NCBI RefSeq assembly: GCF_022230955.1
Contig: NZ_JAKKFI010000060.1
Location: 96,696-160,695, forward strand
Direction of reading: 5' to 3'
Source of the DNA: Micromonospora cabrerizensis
GTDB lineage: Bacteria > Actinomycetota > Actinomycetes > Mycobacteriales > Micromonosporaceae
Length of the DNA: 64,000 nt
Positions 38,751 through 46,949 of this stretch are shown here, in pieces (within the stretch, counting starts at the first letter, position 1; the number at the start of each line of letters is the position of its first letter). The notes beneath the pieces are model-generated. The model saw only the letters and a list, made by a program, of their open reading frames with translations. It did no database searches and had not been told where the DNA came from. The position numbers and the translations under genes were made by a program.

Positions 38751-40760
38751 GTGTCCCTTCCCCTGTCCCGTCGTCGGCTGCTGACCGCCGGCGGCGCCGG
38801 CCTCGTCCTGGCCGGTCTCACCGACCCGTTCCGGGCCGGCCCCGCCCGGGCCGCCGTCACCACCGCCGACCTGGTCGTCTACGGCGCCACCTCCGGCGGA
38901 CTGGCCGCCGCCATCGCCATGCGGCGACTCGGCCGCACCGCCGTGGTGGTGGAGCCCACCAGCCACGTCGGCGGGCTGAGCACCGCCGGGCTGGGCGCCA
39001 CCGACACCGGCGTCCAGGCGTCCATCGGCGGGCTGGCCGCCGAGTTCTACCGCCGGGTGCACGTGAAGTACCACGGCGGCACACTCACGTCGACGTCACC
39101 GCTGCGGATGACCTTCGAACCACGCGTCGCCACCGCCGTCTTCGCCGAGATGCTGGCCGAGGCGGGCGTGCCGGTGATCGTCAATGCCCGGCTGAGCAGC
39201 CTCGGCCGCAGTGGCAACCGGATCACCGAGCTGCGCACCGAGGACGGATCGGTCTACCGGGGCGGGGTGTTCGTCGACGCCACCTACGAGGGCGATCTGC
39301 TGGCCATGGCCGGGGTGGGATTCACCGTCGGGCGGGAGTCCAACGACACCTACGGCGAGACGATCAACGGGGTGCAGTCCCGCAACACCCACCAGTTCGC
39401 CTACCCCGTCGACCCGTACGTGACGGCCGGCTCGCCGGCGAGCGGTCTGCTGCCGGGCATCTCCGCCACCCCGCTCGCCCCGCAGGGCAGCGGCGACGAC
39501 CGGATCCAGGCGTACTGCTTCCGGATGTGCCTGACCCAGGCCGCCAACCGGATTCCGTTCGGCAAGCCGTCCGGATACGACCCGATCCAATACGAGCTGC
39601 TGCTGCGCCACATCCAGGCCGGCTACACCGGGCCGTACTTCACCACCCACTCGGTCGGCGGCGGCAAGACCGACTCCAACAACAACGGTGCCGTCTCGAC
39701 CGACCACATCGGCTTCAACCACGCGTACCCGACGGCGAGCTGGGCCGCCCGGGAGAGCATCATCGCCGAGCACCGCACCTACCAGCAGGGGCTGATGTGG
39801 TTCCTGGCCAACGACCCCCGGCTGCCGGCGTCGGTCCGCGACTCGACGGCCCGGTGGGGGCTGCCGGTCGACGAGTTCACCAGCACCGGTGGCTGGCCGC
39901 CGCTGCTCTACATCCGTGAGGCCCGCCGGATGGTCTCCGCGTACGTGATGACCGAGGCCGACTGCCGGGGCCGGGTGCGGGCCACCGACTCGGTGGGTCT
40001 GGCCAGCTACACGATGGACTCGCACAACTGTCAGCGGGTGGTGGTCGACGGTCGGGTGCGCAATGAGGGGGACGTGCAGATCGGCGTGCCGACGCCGTAC
40101 CCGGTGAGTTACCGCGCGATCGTGCCCCACCAGGCGCAGTGCGCCAACCTGCTGGTGCCGGTCTGCCTGTCGGCGAGCCACATCGCGTACGGCTCGATCC
40201 GGATGGAGCCGGTGTTCATGATCCTCGGGCAGGCCGCGGCGACCGCCGCGTCGCTGGCGCTCACCGGGAACCTCGCCGTGCAGGCCGTGTCCGTGCCCGC
40301 CCTCCAGGCCCGGCTGCGCCAGGACGGCTCGGTGCTGGAGTGGGGATCGACCGGCGAGGTGATCCTGGACAACGCCGCGTCCAACGGCATCACCCGGGCC
40401 GGAACGTGGCTGCGCAGCACCAGCATCGGTGGCTACTACGGCCCCGACTACGAGCACGACGGCAACACCGCCAAGGGCGTCAACCGGCTGCGGTTCCGCC
40501 CCACACTGCCCACCACCGGGTCGTGGACCGTGCACCTGCGCTGGACCGCCGACCCGAACCGGGCGACCAACGTGCCGGTGGACATCGCGTACTCCGGCGG
40601 GGTGACCACCCGTACGGTCGACCAGCGGCAGTCCGGGGGCCAGTGGGTGCCGCTGGGCACCTACCCGTTCACGGCGGGCACCGACGGCAGCGTGCTGATC
40701 CGCACCGAGGACACCAACGGCCACGTGGTCGCCGACGCGGTGCGCTTCGTGCGCGCCTGA
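38751..40760 (+). CDS. Twin-arginine exported FAD-dependent oxidoreductase with golvesin-like C-terminal domain
   Basis: The 669-residue protein begins with a Tat-type signal (SRRRLLTAGGAGLVLAG). The FAD-binding Rossmann motif VVYGATSGGLAAAIAMRRLG comes near residue 43, with GGLSTAGLG, matching the FAD_oxidored family (PF12831) as found next to carbohydrate-active enzymes. The C-terminal 135 residues (VILDNAASNGITRAGTWLRST... GYYGPDYEHDG and WTVHLRWTADPNR) resemble the golvesin/xanthan-lyase carbohydrate-binding-like domain. It probably works outside the membrane, on an unknown carbohydrate or polyol. No operon partner. A 100-bp tail-to-tail overlap with the next minus-strand gene is unusual. 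Confidence 0.87.
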   Translation: MSLPLSRRRLLTAGGAGLVLAGLTDPFRAGPARAAVTTADLVVYGATSGGLAAAIAMRRLGRTAVVVEPTSHVGGLSTAGLGATDTGVQASIGGLAAEFYRRVHVKYHGGTLTSTSPLRMTFEPRVATAVFAEMLAEAGVPVIVNARLSSLGRSGNRITELRTEDGSVYRGGVFVDATYEGDLLAMAGVGFTVGRESNDTYGETINGVQSRNTHQFAYPVDPYVTAGSPASGLLPGISATPLAPQGSGDDRIQAYCFRMCLTQAANRIPFGKPSGYDPIQYELLLRHIQAGYTGPYFTTHSVGGGKTDSNNNGAVSTDHIGFNHAYPTASWAARESIIAEHRTYQQGLMWFLANDPRLPASVRDSTARWGLPVDEFTSTGGWPPLLYIREARRMVSAYVMTEADCRGRVRATDSVGLASYTMDSHNCQRVVVDGRVRNEGDVQIGVPTPYPVSYRAIVPHQAQCANLLVPVCLSASHIAYGSIRMEPVFMILGQAAATAASLALTGNLAVQAVSVPALQARLRQDGSVLEWGSTGEVILDNAASNGITRAGTWLRSTSIGGYYGPDYEHDGNTAKGVNRLRFRPTLPTTGSWTVHLRWTADPNRATNVPVDIAYSGGVTTRTVDQRQSGGQWVPLGTYPFTAGTDGSVLIRTEDTNGHVVADAVRFVRA

Positions 40761-41044
40761 CTGATCGGACGGTCAACGGTCTTCGGATCCAGCGGCGGTG
40801 CCACCAGCAGCGGGTCGACCTGGATCACGTCGATGCCGAGCGGGCGCAGCATGGCGCGTAGCGCGGACTCGCACAGCTCCTCCCACTGCTGGTCGGCGCC
40901 CATCGCCGTGGCCAGCAGCTCGGGACGGGTGAAGGCGATGCCCACCCGCTGCCCCTGCGGAGATCGACCGGTCCGCACCGTCCGCACCGGCCGTCCCGGC
41001 AGCTCGCGCACCGGAACGGCGTACCTTGTCGGGGCCTCGTCCAT
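40661..41044 (-). CDS. SAV_915 family protein with antisense C-terminal extension
   Basis: The 127-residue protein has the SAV_915 pattern: a VPVRELPG strand, VGIAFTRPELLATAMG, WEELCESALRAMLRPLG and the closing IDVIQVDPLLVAPP. SAV_915 proteins are about 90 residues and of unknown function. Here 35-40 further residues follow, ending antisense inside the FAD oxidoreductase gene, which suggests a lost stop codon. ATG 41044 follows GAGAGGA. It is probably cotranscribed with the gene 48 bp upstream. Confidence 0.72.
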   Translation of the reverse strand: MDEAPTRYAVPVRELPGRPVRTVRTGRSPQGQRVGIAFTRPELLATAMGADQQWEELCESALRAMLRPLGIDVIQVDPLLVAPPLDPKTVDRPISQARTKRTASATTWPLVSSVRISTLPSVPAVNG

Positions 41045-41091
41045 GGTCGTGCTGGTCCTCTCCGAAGGGAAGTGATCATCAGCGGGGCGGC

Positions 41092-41502
41092 TCATGCCGC
41101 GGACACCGCCCACGTCGGGGCGTCCTTCCCGGTACGCGGGCCCGCCGGGGTGGTCAGGTCGAGCGCGCGCAGGATGTAGTTGGCCTCCGCCACCTCCACC
41201 CCGGCGCGGCGACGCAGGTCGGCCACGGCGCGGTGCAGCACGGTGATGCTCTCGGCGGAGAGCCGCACCACGGCGTCGACGTCAGCGGCGATCCACCACG
41301 CGTCGACGGCGCAGGGCTCGTGCCGCAGGTACTCCACCAGGTGGCTGCCGGGCGCGGACGGGCCGAGCCGGACGCTGACCAGCGCCTCGTGCCGCCGTAC
41401 CGGCTCGTTCGCGGTGGTCGCGGGCCCGCCGGGGCCGCTGTCTGTGTCGGTGCCGGGTGGTGGTCCACCGCGTTCCCAGCGTGTCATCCGCCAAGGACTC
41501 AT
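41092..41502 (-). CDS. Hypothetical protein upstream of SAV_915 gene
   Basis: About 136 residues, start chosen at the ATG 41502 (MSPWRMTRWERGG). The middle is a compact alpha/beta region: HEALVSVRLGPSAPGSHLVEYLRHEPCAVDAWWIAADVDAVVRLSAESITVLHRAVADLRRRAGVEVAEANYI. No family recognised. It lies 47 bp upstream of the SAV_915 gene on the same strand, perhaps one unit. A longer frame to 41571 exists without a ribosome site. Confidence 0.6.
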   Translation of the reverse strand: MSPWRMTRWERGGPPPGTDTDSGPGGPATTANEPVRRHEALVSVRLGPSAPGSHLVEYLRHEPCAVDAWWIAADVDAVVRLSAESITVLHRAVADLRRRAGVEVAEANYILRALDLTTPAGPRTGKDAPTWAVSAA

Positions 41503-41666
41503 GGGCCCATCGTCACCACCGGACGGTGGCGGTGCGCCCGTCGATACGCGCTTTCGACGCGCCACCGCCATTTCTTGACGCCACGTTCACGCGGCTGCCG
41601 GCCCGGCCGCCCGACACGGCGAGTAACGTTCCGGACGGACCAAGATCGGCGTACGAGGAGGCTCCG

Positions 41667-42422
41667 GTGCAGACGACGACGGTGGACATCCCGACCAGTG
41701 ACGGTGTGGCGGACGCGTCCCTCACCCGGCCGGACGGGGACGGCCCGTTCCCGGCGGTGCTGCTCTTCATGGACGCCTTCGGGCCGCGCCCCCGCCTGGT
41801 GGAGATGGCGGAGCGGATCGCCGCCCGGGGTTACCTGGTGCTGACACCGCACCTCTTCTACCGGGCCGGTCGGGCACCGCTGTTCGACCTGTCCCGACTC
41901 GCCGAGGCCGACCAGCGCGCCGCCCTCTTCGAGAAGATCATGCCGCTGGTCGGCGCGTTGACCCCCGACGTGATCGACCGGGACACCGCCGCGTTCCTCG
42001 ACTTCCTGGCCGCCCGCGACGACGTCCGGCCGGGCCCGGTCGCCATCACCGGCTACTGCATGGGCGGCACGAACGCGCTGCGGGCCATCGAGGCGCACCC
42101 CGACCGCATCGCCGCGATCGCCAGCTTCCACGGCGGGCGGATCGTCACCGACGCGCCGGACAGCCCGCACCTGGGCGTCGCCTCGATCACCGGTGAGGTG
42201 TACTTCGGGCACGCCGACGCCGACCAGTCGATGACGCCCGAGCAGATCGCCACGCTGGAGAAGGCGCTGGACGCCGCCGGGGTGCGCTACCGCTCCGAGG
42301 TGTACGCGGGAGCGCACCACGGCTACACCATGGCCGACACCCCGGCGTACGACGAGCAGGCCACCGAACGTCACTGGGCCGCCCTGTTCGACCTACTGGA
42401 CCGCACCCTGCCGGTCAACTGA
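41667..42422 (+). CDS. Dienelactone hydrolase family protein
   Basis: The 251-residue alpha/beta hydrolase has the catalytic Cys in ITGYCMGGTNAL near residue 132, an Asp in YFGHADADQ and a His in YAGAHHGYTMADT, the Cys-Asp-His triad of dienelactone hydrolases. N-terminal PAVLLFMDAFGPRP forms the oxyanion side. GTG 41667 follows GAGGAGG. Aromatic-pathway genes are not adjacent, so the real substrate may be another lactone or ester. Confidence 0.9.
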   Translation: MQTTTVDIPTSDGVADASLTRPDGDGPFPAVLLFMDAFGPRPRLVEMAERIAARGYLVLTPHLFYRAGRAPLFDLSRLAEADQRAALFEKIMPLVGALTPDVIDRDTAAFLDFLAARDDVRPGPVAITGYCMGGTNALRAIEAHPDRIAAIASFHGGRIVTDAPDSPHLGVASITGEVYFGHADADQSMTPEQIATLEKALDAAGVRYRSEVYAGAHHGYTMADTPAYDEQATERHWAALFDLLDRTLPVN

Positions 42423-42439
42423 CGAGCGCGTCCGCCCGG

Positions 42440-43543
42440 TCAGCGGCGCAGTAGCACCGGGCCGGCGTCGATGCGGGTGCGGAACAGCGCGTACGGCTTG
42501 CGCCGCAAATCCTGGCCCCGCTGGTACTGCGCCTGCCGGTGCAGCTGGTTGGCGGTGACGTAGAGGTACCCGTCGGTGGCCACCGACATGGTGTCCGGCC
42601 AGAGCAGCCGCGGGTCGTGGACCAGCGTCTCGTACTCGCCGTCGGGCAGTCGACGCAGCACGGCGTTGTGCTCGTACGCGGTCAGGTAGAGCCGCCCGGC
42701 GTCGTCGCTCTCCAACCCGTCCGAGGCGCTGCCCCGGTCCCCCTCGTCGACGACGGTCGCCGCGACCGCCTCCTGGGTGACGCCCGGGTCAGCCAGCGCC
42801 TCGGTGGACACGCTGTGCAGCCGCCGGGATGCCAGCGGGCAGTAGTAGAGCCGGGTGCCGTCGGCGGAGATGGCGATGCCGTCGGAGCCCATGCTCACCG
42901 GCTTCGGTGGGCCGTCCGCCGGGCGTTCGAGGAATGGCCGGCCCTCGACCACCGGGCGGAACGACGTCAGCGGCTCCGCCTTGGTCGACGGGTGGTCGTG
43001 CAGCCGTCGCCAGGAGGCGCCGCTGGCCAGGTCCACCACGATGATCCCGTTCGGCCCGGAGTCCGCCGAGTCGGTGATGTACGCGACGCCCGCCTCACCC
43101 CGCCGCAGGTCGAAGCGGACGTCGTTGAGGTACGTCGTCGGCAGCGCCACGTCCGCCGGGAAGGTGATCACCTGGGCCACCGTGTCGGTGTCCAGGTCGA
43201 CCCGGACCAGCTTCGGGCCGCCCGGTTTGGTGGGCTGGAACATCGGGCTGCCGGTGTCCAGCACCCAGAGCCGGTCGGCCGGGTCGACCACGATGCTCTG
43301 CACCGACACGAACGCGCCCGCGTCGTCGTCGCCGGACGGGTCGTTCCACCGCTGGTCGGGGTAGGGCACCTCCTTGCCGTCGCGCAGCTCCACGACGGTG
43401 GCCGGCACCTCGTCGCCCCACTTCGGGAAGTTGACGAAGATCCGACCCTGGTGCGAGACGCTCACCCCGGTCGGCATGGGGCCGGTGAAGGTGTGCACCA
43501 GCTCCAGTTCGCCAACCGGCTCGTCGCCGACCGGCCCGTTCAT
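42440..43543 (-). CDS. Yellow/major royal jelly-like beta-propeller protein
   Basis: The 367-residue protein matches bacterial members of the yellow/MRJP family: FVNFPKWGDEVPATVVEL, VQSIVVDPADRLWVLDTG, YLNDVRFDLRRGEAGVAYITDSADSGPNGIIVVDL, SDGLESDDAGRLYLTAYEHNAVLRR and LLWPDTMSVATDGYLYVTANQLHRQ. A six-bladed propeller is expected. No signal peptide is visible. It lies 100 bp downstream of the SMP-30 lactonase and may be a read-through member of the galactoside operon, possibly a second lactonase-like enzyme; function in bacteria is not established. Confidence 0.85.
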   Translation of the reverse strand: MNGPVGDEPVGELELVHTFTGPMPTGVSVSHQGRIFVNFPKWGDEVPATVVELRDGKEVPYPDQRWNDPSGDDDAGAFVSVQSIVVDPADRLWVLDTGSPMFQPTKPGGPKLVRVDLDTDTVAQVITFPADVALPTTYLNDVRFDLRRGEAGVAYITDSADSGPNGIIVVDLASGASWRRLHDHPSTKAEPLTSFRPVVEGRPFLERPADGPPKPVSMGSDGIAISADGTRLYYCPLASRRLHSVSTEALADPGVTQEAVAATVVDEGDRGSASDGLESDDAGRLYLTAYEHNAVLRRLPDGEYETLVHDPRLLWPDTMSVATDGYLYVTANQLHRQAQYQRGQDLRRKPYALFRTRIDAGPVLLRR

Positions 43544-43643
43544 GACGCCCGCCCCACGGTGCTCATCGTCCCGCCCCCTGCCAGTCGACCGTTGTCCCGC
43601 TTCGACGTGACTATTCCCGCCCCGGCGTCCGATATGCCTGCGG

Positions 43644-44525
43644 TCAGCTCGCTGGAGCGGTGGCGCCCGCGGCGGGCAGGCCGGGGACCTCGACGTCCAC
43701 CGCAAGCAGCGCGCCGTCCGCCGGGCCGGGCGTGTCCAGCCCCACGCGGGCGGTGCCGACGAAGAGCCGGCGCAGGTCGGGGCCGCCCAGGCAGATGCCG
43801 GCCGGCTGCTTCGCCGGTAGCCGGATCTCCCGGTCGAGGGTGCCGTCGGGGCGGTAGCGGCGTACCGCCGAGCCGCCCCACAGCGCCACCCAGAGGTGAC
43901 CGGCCGCGTCCACCGTCATGCCGTCGGGGCCTCCGTCGGCGGAGGAGATCCGCACGAACGGCTCCCGCCCGCGCAGGGCCCCGGTCTCCGCATCGACGGT
44001 GAACCGGTCGATCTCGCCGCGCGGGGTGTCGGCCAGGTACATGGTGGTGCCGGTCGCGTCGAACACCGGCCCGTTCGGGATGGTCAGCCCGGTCACCGCG
44101 GGGACCGGCTCGGCGTCCGGACCCAGGCGGAACAGCGTGCCCCCGCCGGGCACCGCGGCGTACGTCATGCTGCCGGCCCAGAAGCGGCCGTGCGGGTCGG
44201 CGACCGCGTCGTTCATCCGCGTCGGCTCGGGTGCGTCACCGACCAGGTCGGCGACCGGTCGGGGGCCGTCGGTGGCGGTGAGGAGCGTGATGCCGGTCCC
44301 GGCTGCGGCCAGCCAGTCGCCCGGTCGGCCGGTCACCGGTGCGACCGCGCCGAGCGGGACGTCGAGGCGGCGCAGCTCCCGCAGTGCGGTGGGAGCGTCG
44401 CCGTCGGTCTCCAGCAGTCGCCCGGCCAGCAGGTCGACCAGGACCAGGCGACCGTCGACCCAGCGCAGCCCCTCACCCAGCTCCAGCCGGTCGGTGCTCC
44501 AGACAGTCGGCTCGGTCAGCTCCAT
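43644..44525 (-). CDS. SMP-30/gluconolactonase family sugar lactonase
   Basis: The 293-residue six-bladed propeller has the SMP-30 signature: GLRWVDGRLVLVDL at the N-terminus, RMNDAVADPHGRFWAGSM, GLTIPNGPVFDATGTTMYLADT and ADGGPDGMTVDAAGHLWVALWGGSAVRRY. The metal ligands Glu (EGL), Asn (NDA), Asn (PNG) and Asp (PDG) are present. In this operon it would hydrolyse galactono-lactone to galactonate. 20 bp after the kinase stop; GGAGGAG precedes its start. Confidence 0.92.
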   Translation of the reverse strand: MELTEPTVWSTDRLELGEGLRWVDGRLVLVDLLAGRLLETDGDAPTALRELRRLDVPLGAVAPVTGRPGDWLAAAGTGITLLTATDGPRPVADLVGDAPEPTRMNDAVADPHGRFWAGSMTYAAVPGGGTLFRLGPDAEPVPAVTGLTIPNGPVFDATGTTMYLADTPRGEIDRFTVDAETGALRGREPFVRISSADGGPDGMTVDAAGHLWVALWGGSAVRRYRPDGTLDREIRLPAKQPAGICLGGPDLRRLFVGTARVGLDTPGPADGALLAVDVEVPGLPAAGATAPAS

Positions 44526-44545
44526 GGTGCTCCTCCAAAGGATCG

Positions 44546-45481
44546 TCAGCGGACGGTACCGCCGGGGCCGTGGTCGAGCAGCGCCAGCTCCGCCCGGTCG
44601 GGCAGGCCCTCCCAGTCGCCCCGGGTGGCCACCGCGAACGCCCCGGTGGTGACCGCCCGGTCCAGCCGGGCCGGGACGTCGGCGCCGTCGAGCCAGCCGG
44701 AGAGCAGGCCGGCCACGAAGGCGTCACCCGCGCCGACGGTATCCACCACCGGCACCGTCCGGGCCGGACGGTGCACCACGCCGGTCGCGCTGTGGCTGGT
44801 GGCCCCGCCGGCACCGTGCTTGACCACGACCTCGGTCACACCGGCCGAGAGCAGCGCCGGAACCGGGTCGGAAGCACCGGTCAGCACGGCCAGCTCGTCG
44901 TCGGAGGCGACCACCAGGTCGATCGAGGACAGCAGCGGTCGTAGCGCGTCGGCCGCCTCGGCGACCGACCAGAGCCGCTGCCGGTGGTTGACGTCCAGGC
45001 AGACGGTGGTGCCGGCCGCGCGGGCACGCCGGACGGCCTCCACCACCGCCTGGTACGGCTCGACACCGAGCGCGCAGGTGATGCCGGTGACGTGCAGCAG
45101 CCGGGGCGGCTGCGCGTCGAACGCCGGGGTCACGTCGGCCGGGCGCAGCCGCGAGCCGGCGGAGCCCGCGCGGTGGTAGGTGACCCGGTTGATGTCGGCG
45201 ACCCGGTTCTCGAAGAGGATCAGGCCGGTCGGGGCGGTCGGGTCGACCCGGGACCAGCGCAGGTCGACCCCCTCGGCGCGCAGCGTACGGCGGACCAGCT
45301 CGCCGGGCTCGTCGGCGCCGGTGACCCCGACCCAGGCGGCCTGGTGGCCGAGCCGGGCCAACCCGATCGCCACCGTCGACTCGGACCCGGCGACGGAGAT
45401 CCCGGCGGTGCCACCCAACCGCAGCGGCCCGGTGGTGCGGAAGGCCGCCATCGTCTCGCCGAGCGTGAGCAGGTCGGTCAT
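44546..45481 (-). CDS. PfkB-family sugar kinase (2-keto-3-deoxygalactonate/gluconate kinase)
   Basis: The 311-residue ribokinase-fold enzyme has the PfkB N-terminal signature GGTAGISVAGSESTVAIGLARLG, and the C-terminal anion hole VVDTVGAGDAFVAGLLSG with catalytic Asp. Members in this context phosphorylate 2-keto-3-deoxy-galactonate at O6. Its start overlaps the aldolase stop by 4 bp (ATGA), tying it to the aldolase that would consume its product. Specificity between gluconate and galactonate forms is inferred from neighbours only. Confidence 0.9.
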   Translation of the reverse strand: MTDLLTLGETMAAFRTTGPLRLGGTAGISVAGSESTVAIGLARLGHQAAWVGVTGADEPGELVRRTLRAEGVDLRWSRVDPTAPTGLILFENRVADINRVTYHRAGSAGSRLRPADVTPAFDAQPPRLLHVTGITCALGVEPYQAVVEAVRRARAAGTTVCLDVNHRQRLWSVAEAADALRPLLSSIDLVVASDDELAVLTGASDPVPALLSAGVTEVVVKHGAGGATSHSATGVVHRPARTVPVVDTVGAGDAFVAGLLSGWLDGADVPARLDRAVTTGAFAVATRGDWEGLPDRAELALLDHGPGGTVR

Positions 45482-46098
45482 CGCTGGACCGCCGCGAGGA
45501 AGGCGGTGGCACGCTCGCGCAGCGCCGCCGGGTCGCCACCGCGAACGGCGTCGCCGAGCAGTGGCGAGCCGACGCCGACCGCGACCGCGCCCCGGTCCAG
45601 GTACCGCCGCGCGCCGTCCGCGTCGATCCCACCGACCGGCACGAACGCCGTGCCGGGGAACGGGTCACGCAGCGCGCCGAGGTAGTCGGGCCCACCGAGG
45701 GAGGCCGGGAAGAGCTTGACCGCGGTGGCCCCGCCGCTGCTGGCCTGCGCCACCTCGGTGGGGGTGAGCGCGCCGGCGAGCACCGGCAACCCGAGCCGGC
45801 CACCTTCGGCGAGGCTGGCGGCGAGCGCCGGGGTGACCAGGAAGGCCGCGCCCGCGTCGGCCGCCGCGCGGGCGTCCTCGGCGCTGAGCACGGTGCCCGC
45901 GCCCAGGGCGTAGTCCGGCCCGAGGGCGGCCCGGGCGCGTCGGATGACGCCGAGCGCGTCGGCACTGGTGAGCGACACCTCGACCAGTGCGACGCCGCTC
46001 TCGGCCAGGGTGAGCACGGCGGTCAGCGCGGCCGCCGGGTCGGGGCCGCGCACGATGGCCAGCAGCCGGTGGGTACGCAACTCGTCGAGCAGGTTCAT
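45478..46098 (-). CDS. 2-keto-3-deoxy-6-phosphogalactonate-type aldolase
   Basis: The 206-residue class I aldolase has the KDPG/KDPGal fold: Glu in ALVEVSLTS, GAGTVLSAEDARAAADAGAAFLVTP, and the Schiff-base Lys in TAVKLFPASLGGPDYLGAL, followed by FVPVGGIDADGARRYLDRG. It cleaves phosphorylated keto-deoxy acid to pyruvate and glyceraldehyde-3-phosphate. Overlap with the kinase gene is 4 bp. The FPASLGGPDYL region resembles the KDPGal (DgoA) branch more than Eda. Confidence 0.92.
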   Translation of the reverse strand: MNLLDELRTHRLLAIVRGPDPAAALTAVLTLAESGVALVEVSLTSADALGVIRRARAALGPDYALGAGTVLSAEDARAAADAGAAFLVTPALAASLAEGGRLGLPVLAGALTPTEVAQASSGGATAVKLFPASLGGPDYLGALRDPFPGTAFVPVGGIDADGARRYLDRGAVAVGVGSPLLGDAVRGGDPAALRERATAFLAAVQR

Positions 46099-46109
46099 CG
46101 CGGATGTCC

Positions 46110-46949
46110 TCAGGGGGTGCGGTGGGCGGAGATGGTGAGTCGCCAGGCGACCTCGCCGGCGGCGGGAACCACCGCCGCGTCGGACGGGCCGGCGTCGGCC
46201 AGGTCGAAGGCGGCGCCGAGCATCGGTTCGACACCGACACTGCGGTAGGGGCCGTTGGCCGGCCAGCCGCCCAGGTTGCGCCAGAGCGCGGTGCTGCGGG
46301 GCTGGTCGGCGCAGTCCAGCTCCAGGGTCAGCCGGTCGGGGCCGTCGATCACCTGAACCCGGGGGCAGTCGAGCAGCACCGCGCCGAGCGCCGTCCCGTC
46401 GTCGGGGCCGAGAGTGTCCATCGTCAGCCCGGCGGGGGCCGGCCACGCCCCGGTGAGCCACGGGGCGTCGGTGGGCCAGGCGCCCGTCGGCAGGAACGCG
46501 GCGGCCTCCGGGTGCAGCCGGGTCGGCGTGCCGGCGGGTGCGTCGAGGTGGGCCGCGGGGGACAGGTCGAGCAGGGCGTGCGCGGCCCAGACGAACCGGT
46601 GACCAGGGTCGGCGGCCAGTCGGTAGTCGGCCACCACCACCCCGCCCTCGTCCGTGATGCGGCGGCTCAGGGTGAACGTCCGCCGCTGGATCACCAGTGT
46701 GCCGGGTCCGGCGCTGCGCCACGGCCGCGACCACACCTCGCCGTGGTCCGGTCGACCGCGCACGGTGGGCAGGCACTCCTCCAGGCCGCCGGCGTCGACG
46801 AACGCGTCGTCGGGGCGTACCTCGTGGCGGCCGGGCTCTGGGCCGCGCCACAGCCATTCCCGGCCGCCGCCGCGCAGGCTGGTCCACCGGCCGCCGTGCG
46901 CGGCGTCGTACGCCACGCGCAGCGGCACCGGCGTCGCGCCGGTCACCAT
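46110..46949 (-). CDS. Aldose 1-epimerase-like protein
   Basis: The 279-residue protein looks like a galactose-mutarotase-fold member: GGRWTSLRGGGREWLWRGPEP near the start, FVDAGGLEECLPTVRG, FVWAAHALLDLSP (with the His seen in mutarotases), and ALWRNLGGWPANGPYRSVGVEPMLGAAFDL with the Glu. It may interconvert alpha and beta galactose. It lies 11 bp from the aldolase and its start overlaps the dehydratase stop by 7 bp. Family match is partial, so enzyme activity is an inference. Confidence 0.78.
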   Translation of the reverse strand: MVTGATPVPLRVAYDAAHGGRWTSLRGGGREWLWRGPEPGRHEVRPDDAFVDAGGLEECLPTVRGRPDHGEVWSRPWRSAGPGTLVIQRRTFTLSRRITDEGGVVVADYRLAADPGHRFVWAAHALLDLSPAAHLDAPAGTPTRLHPEAAAFLPTGAWPTDAPWLTGAWPAPAGLTMDTLGPDDGTALGAVLLDCPRVQVIDGPDRLTLELDCADQPRSTALWRNLGGWPANGPYRSVGVEPMLGAAFDLADAGPSDAAVVPAAGEVAWRLTISAHRTP

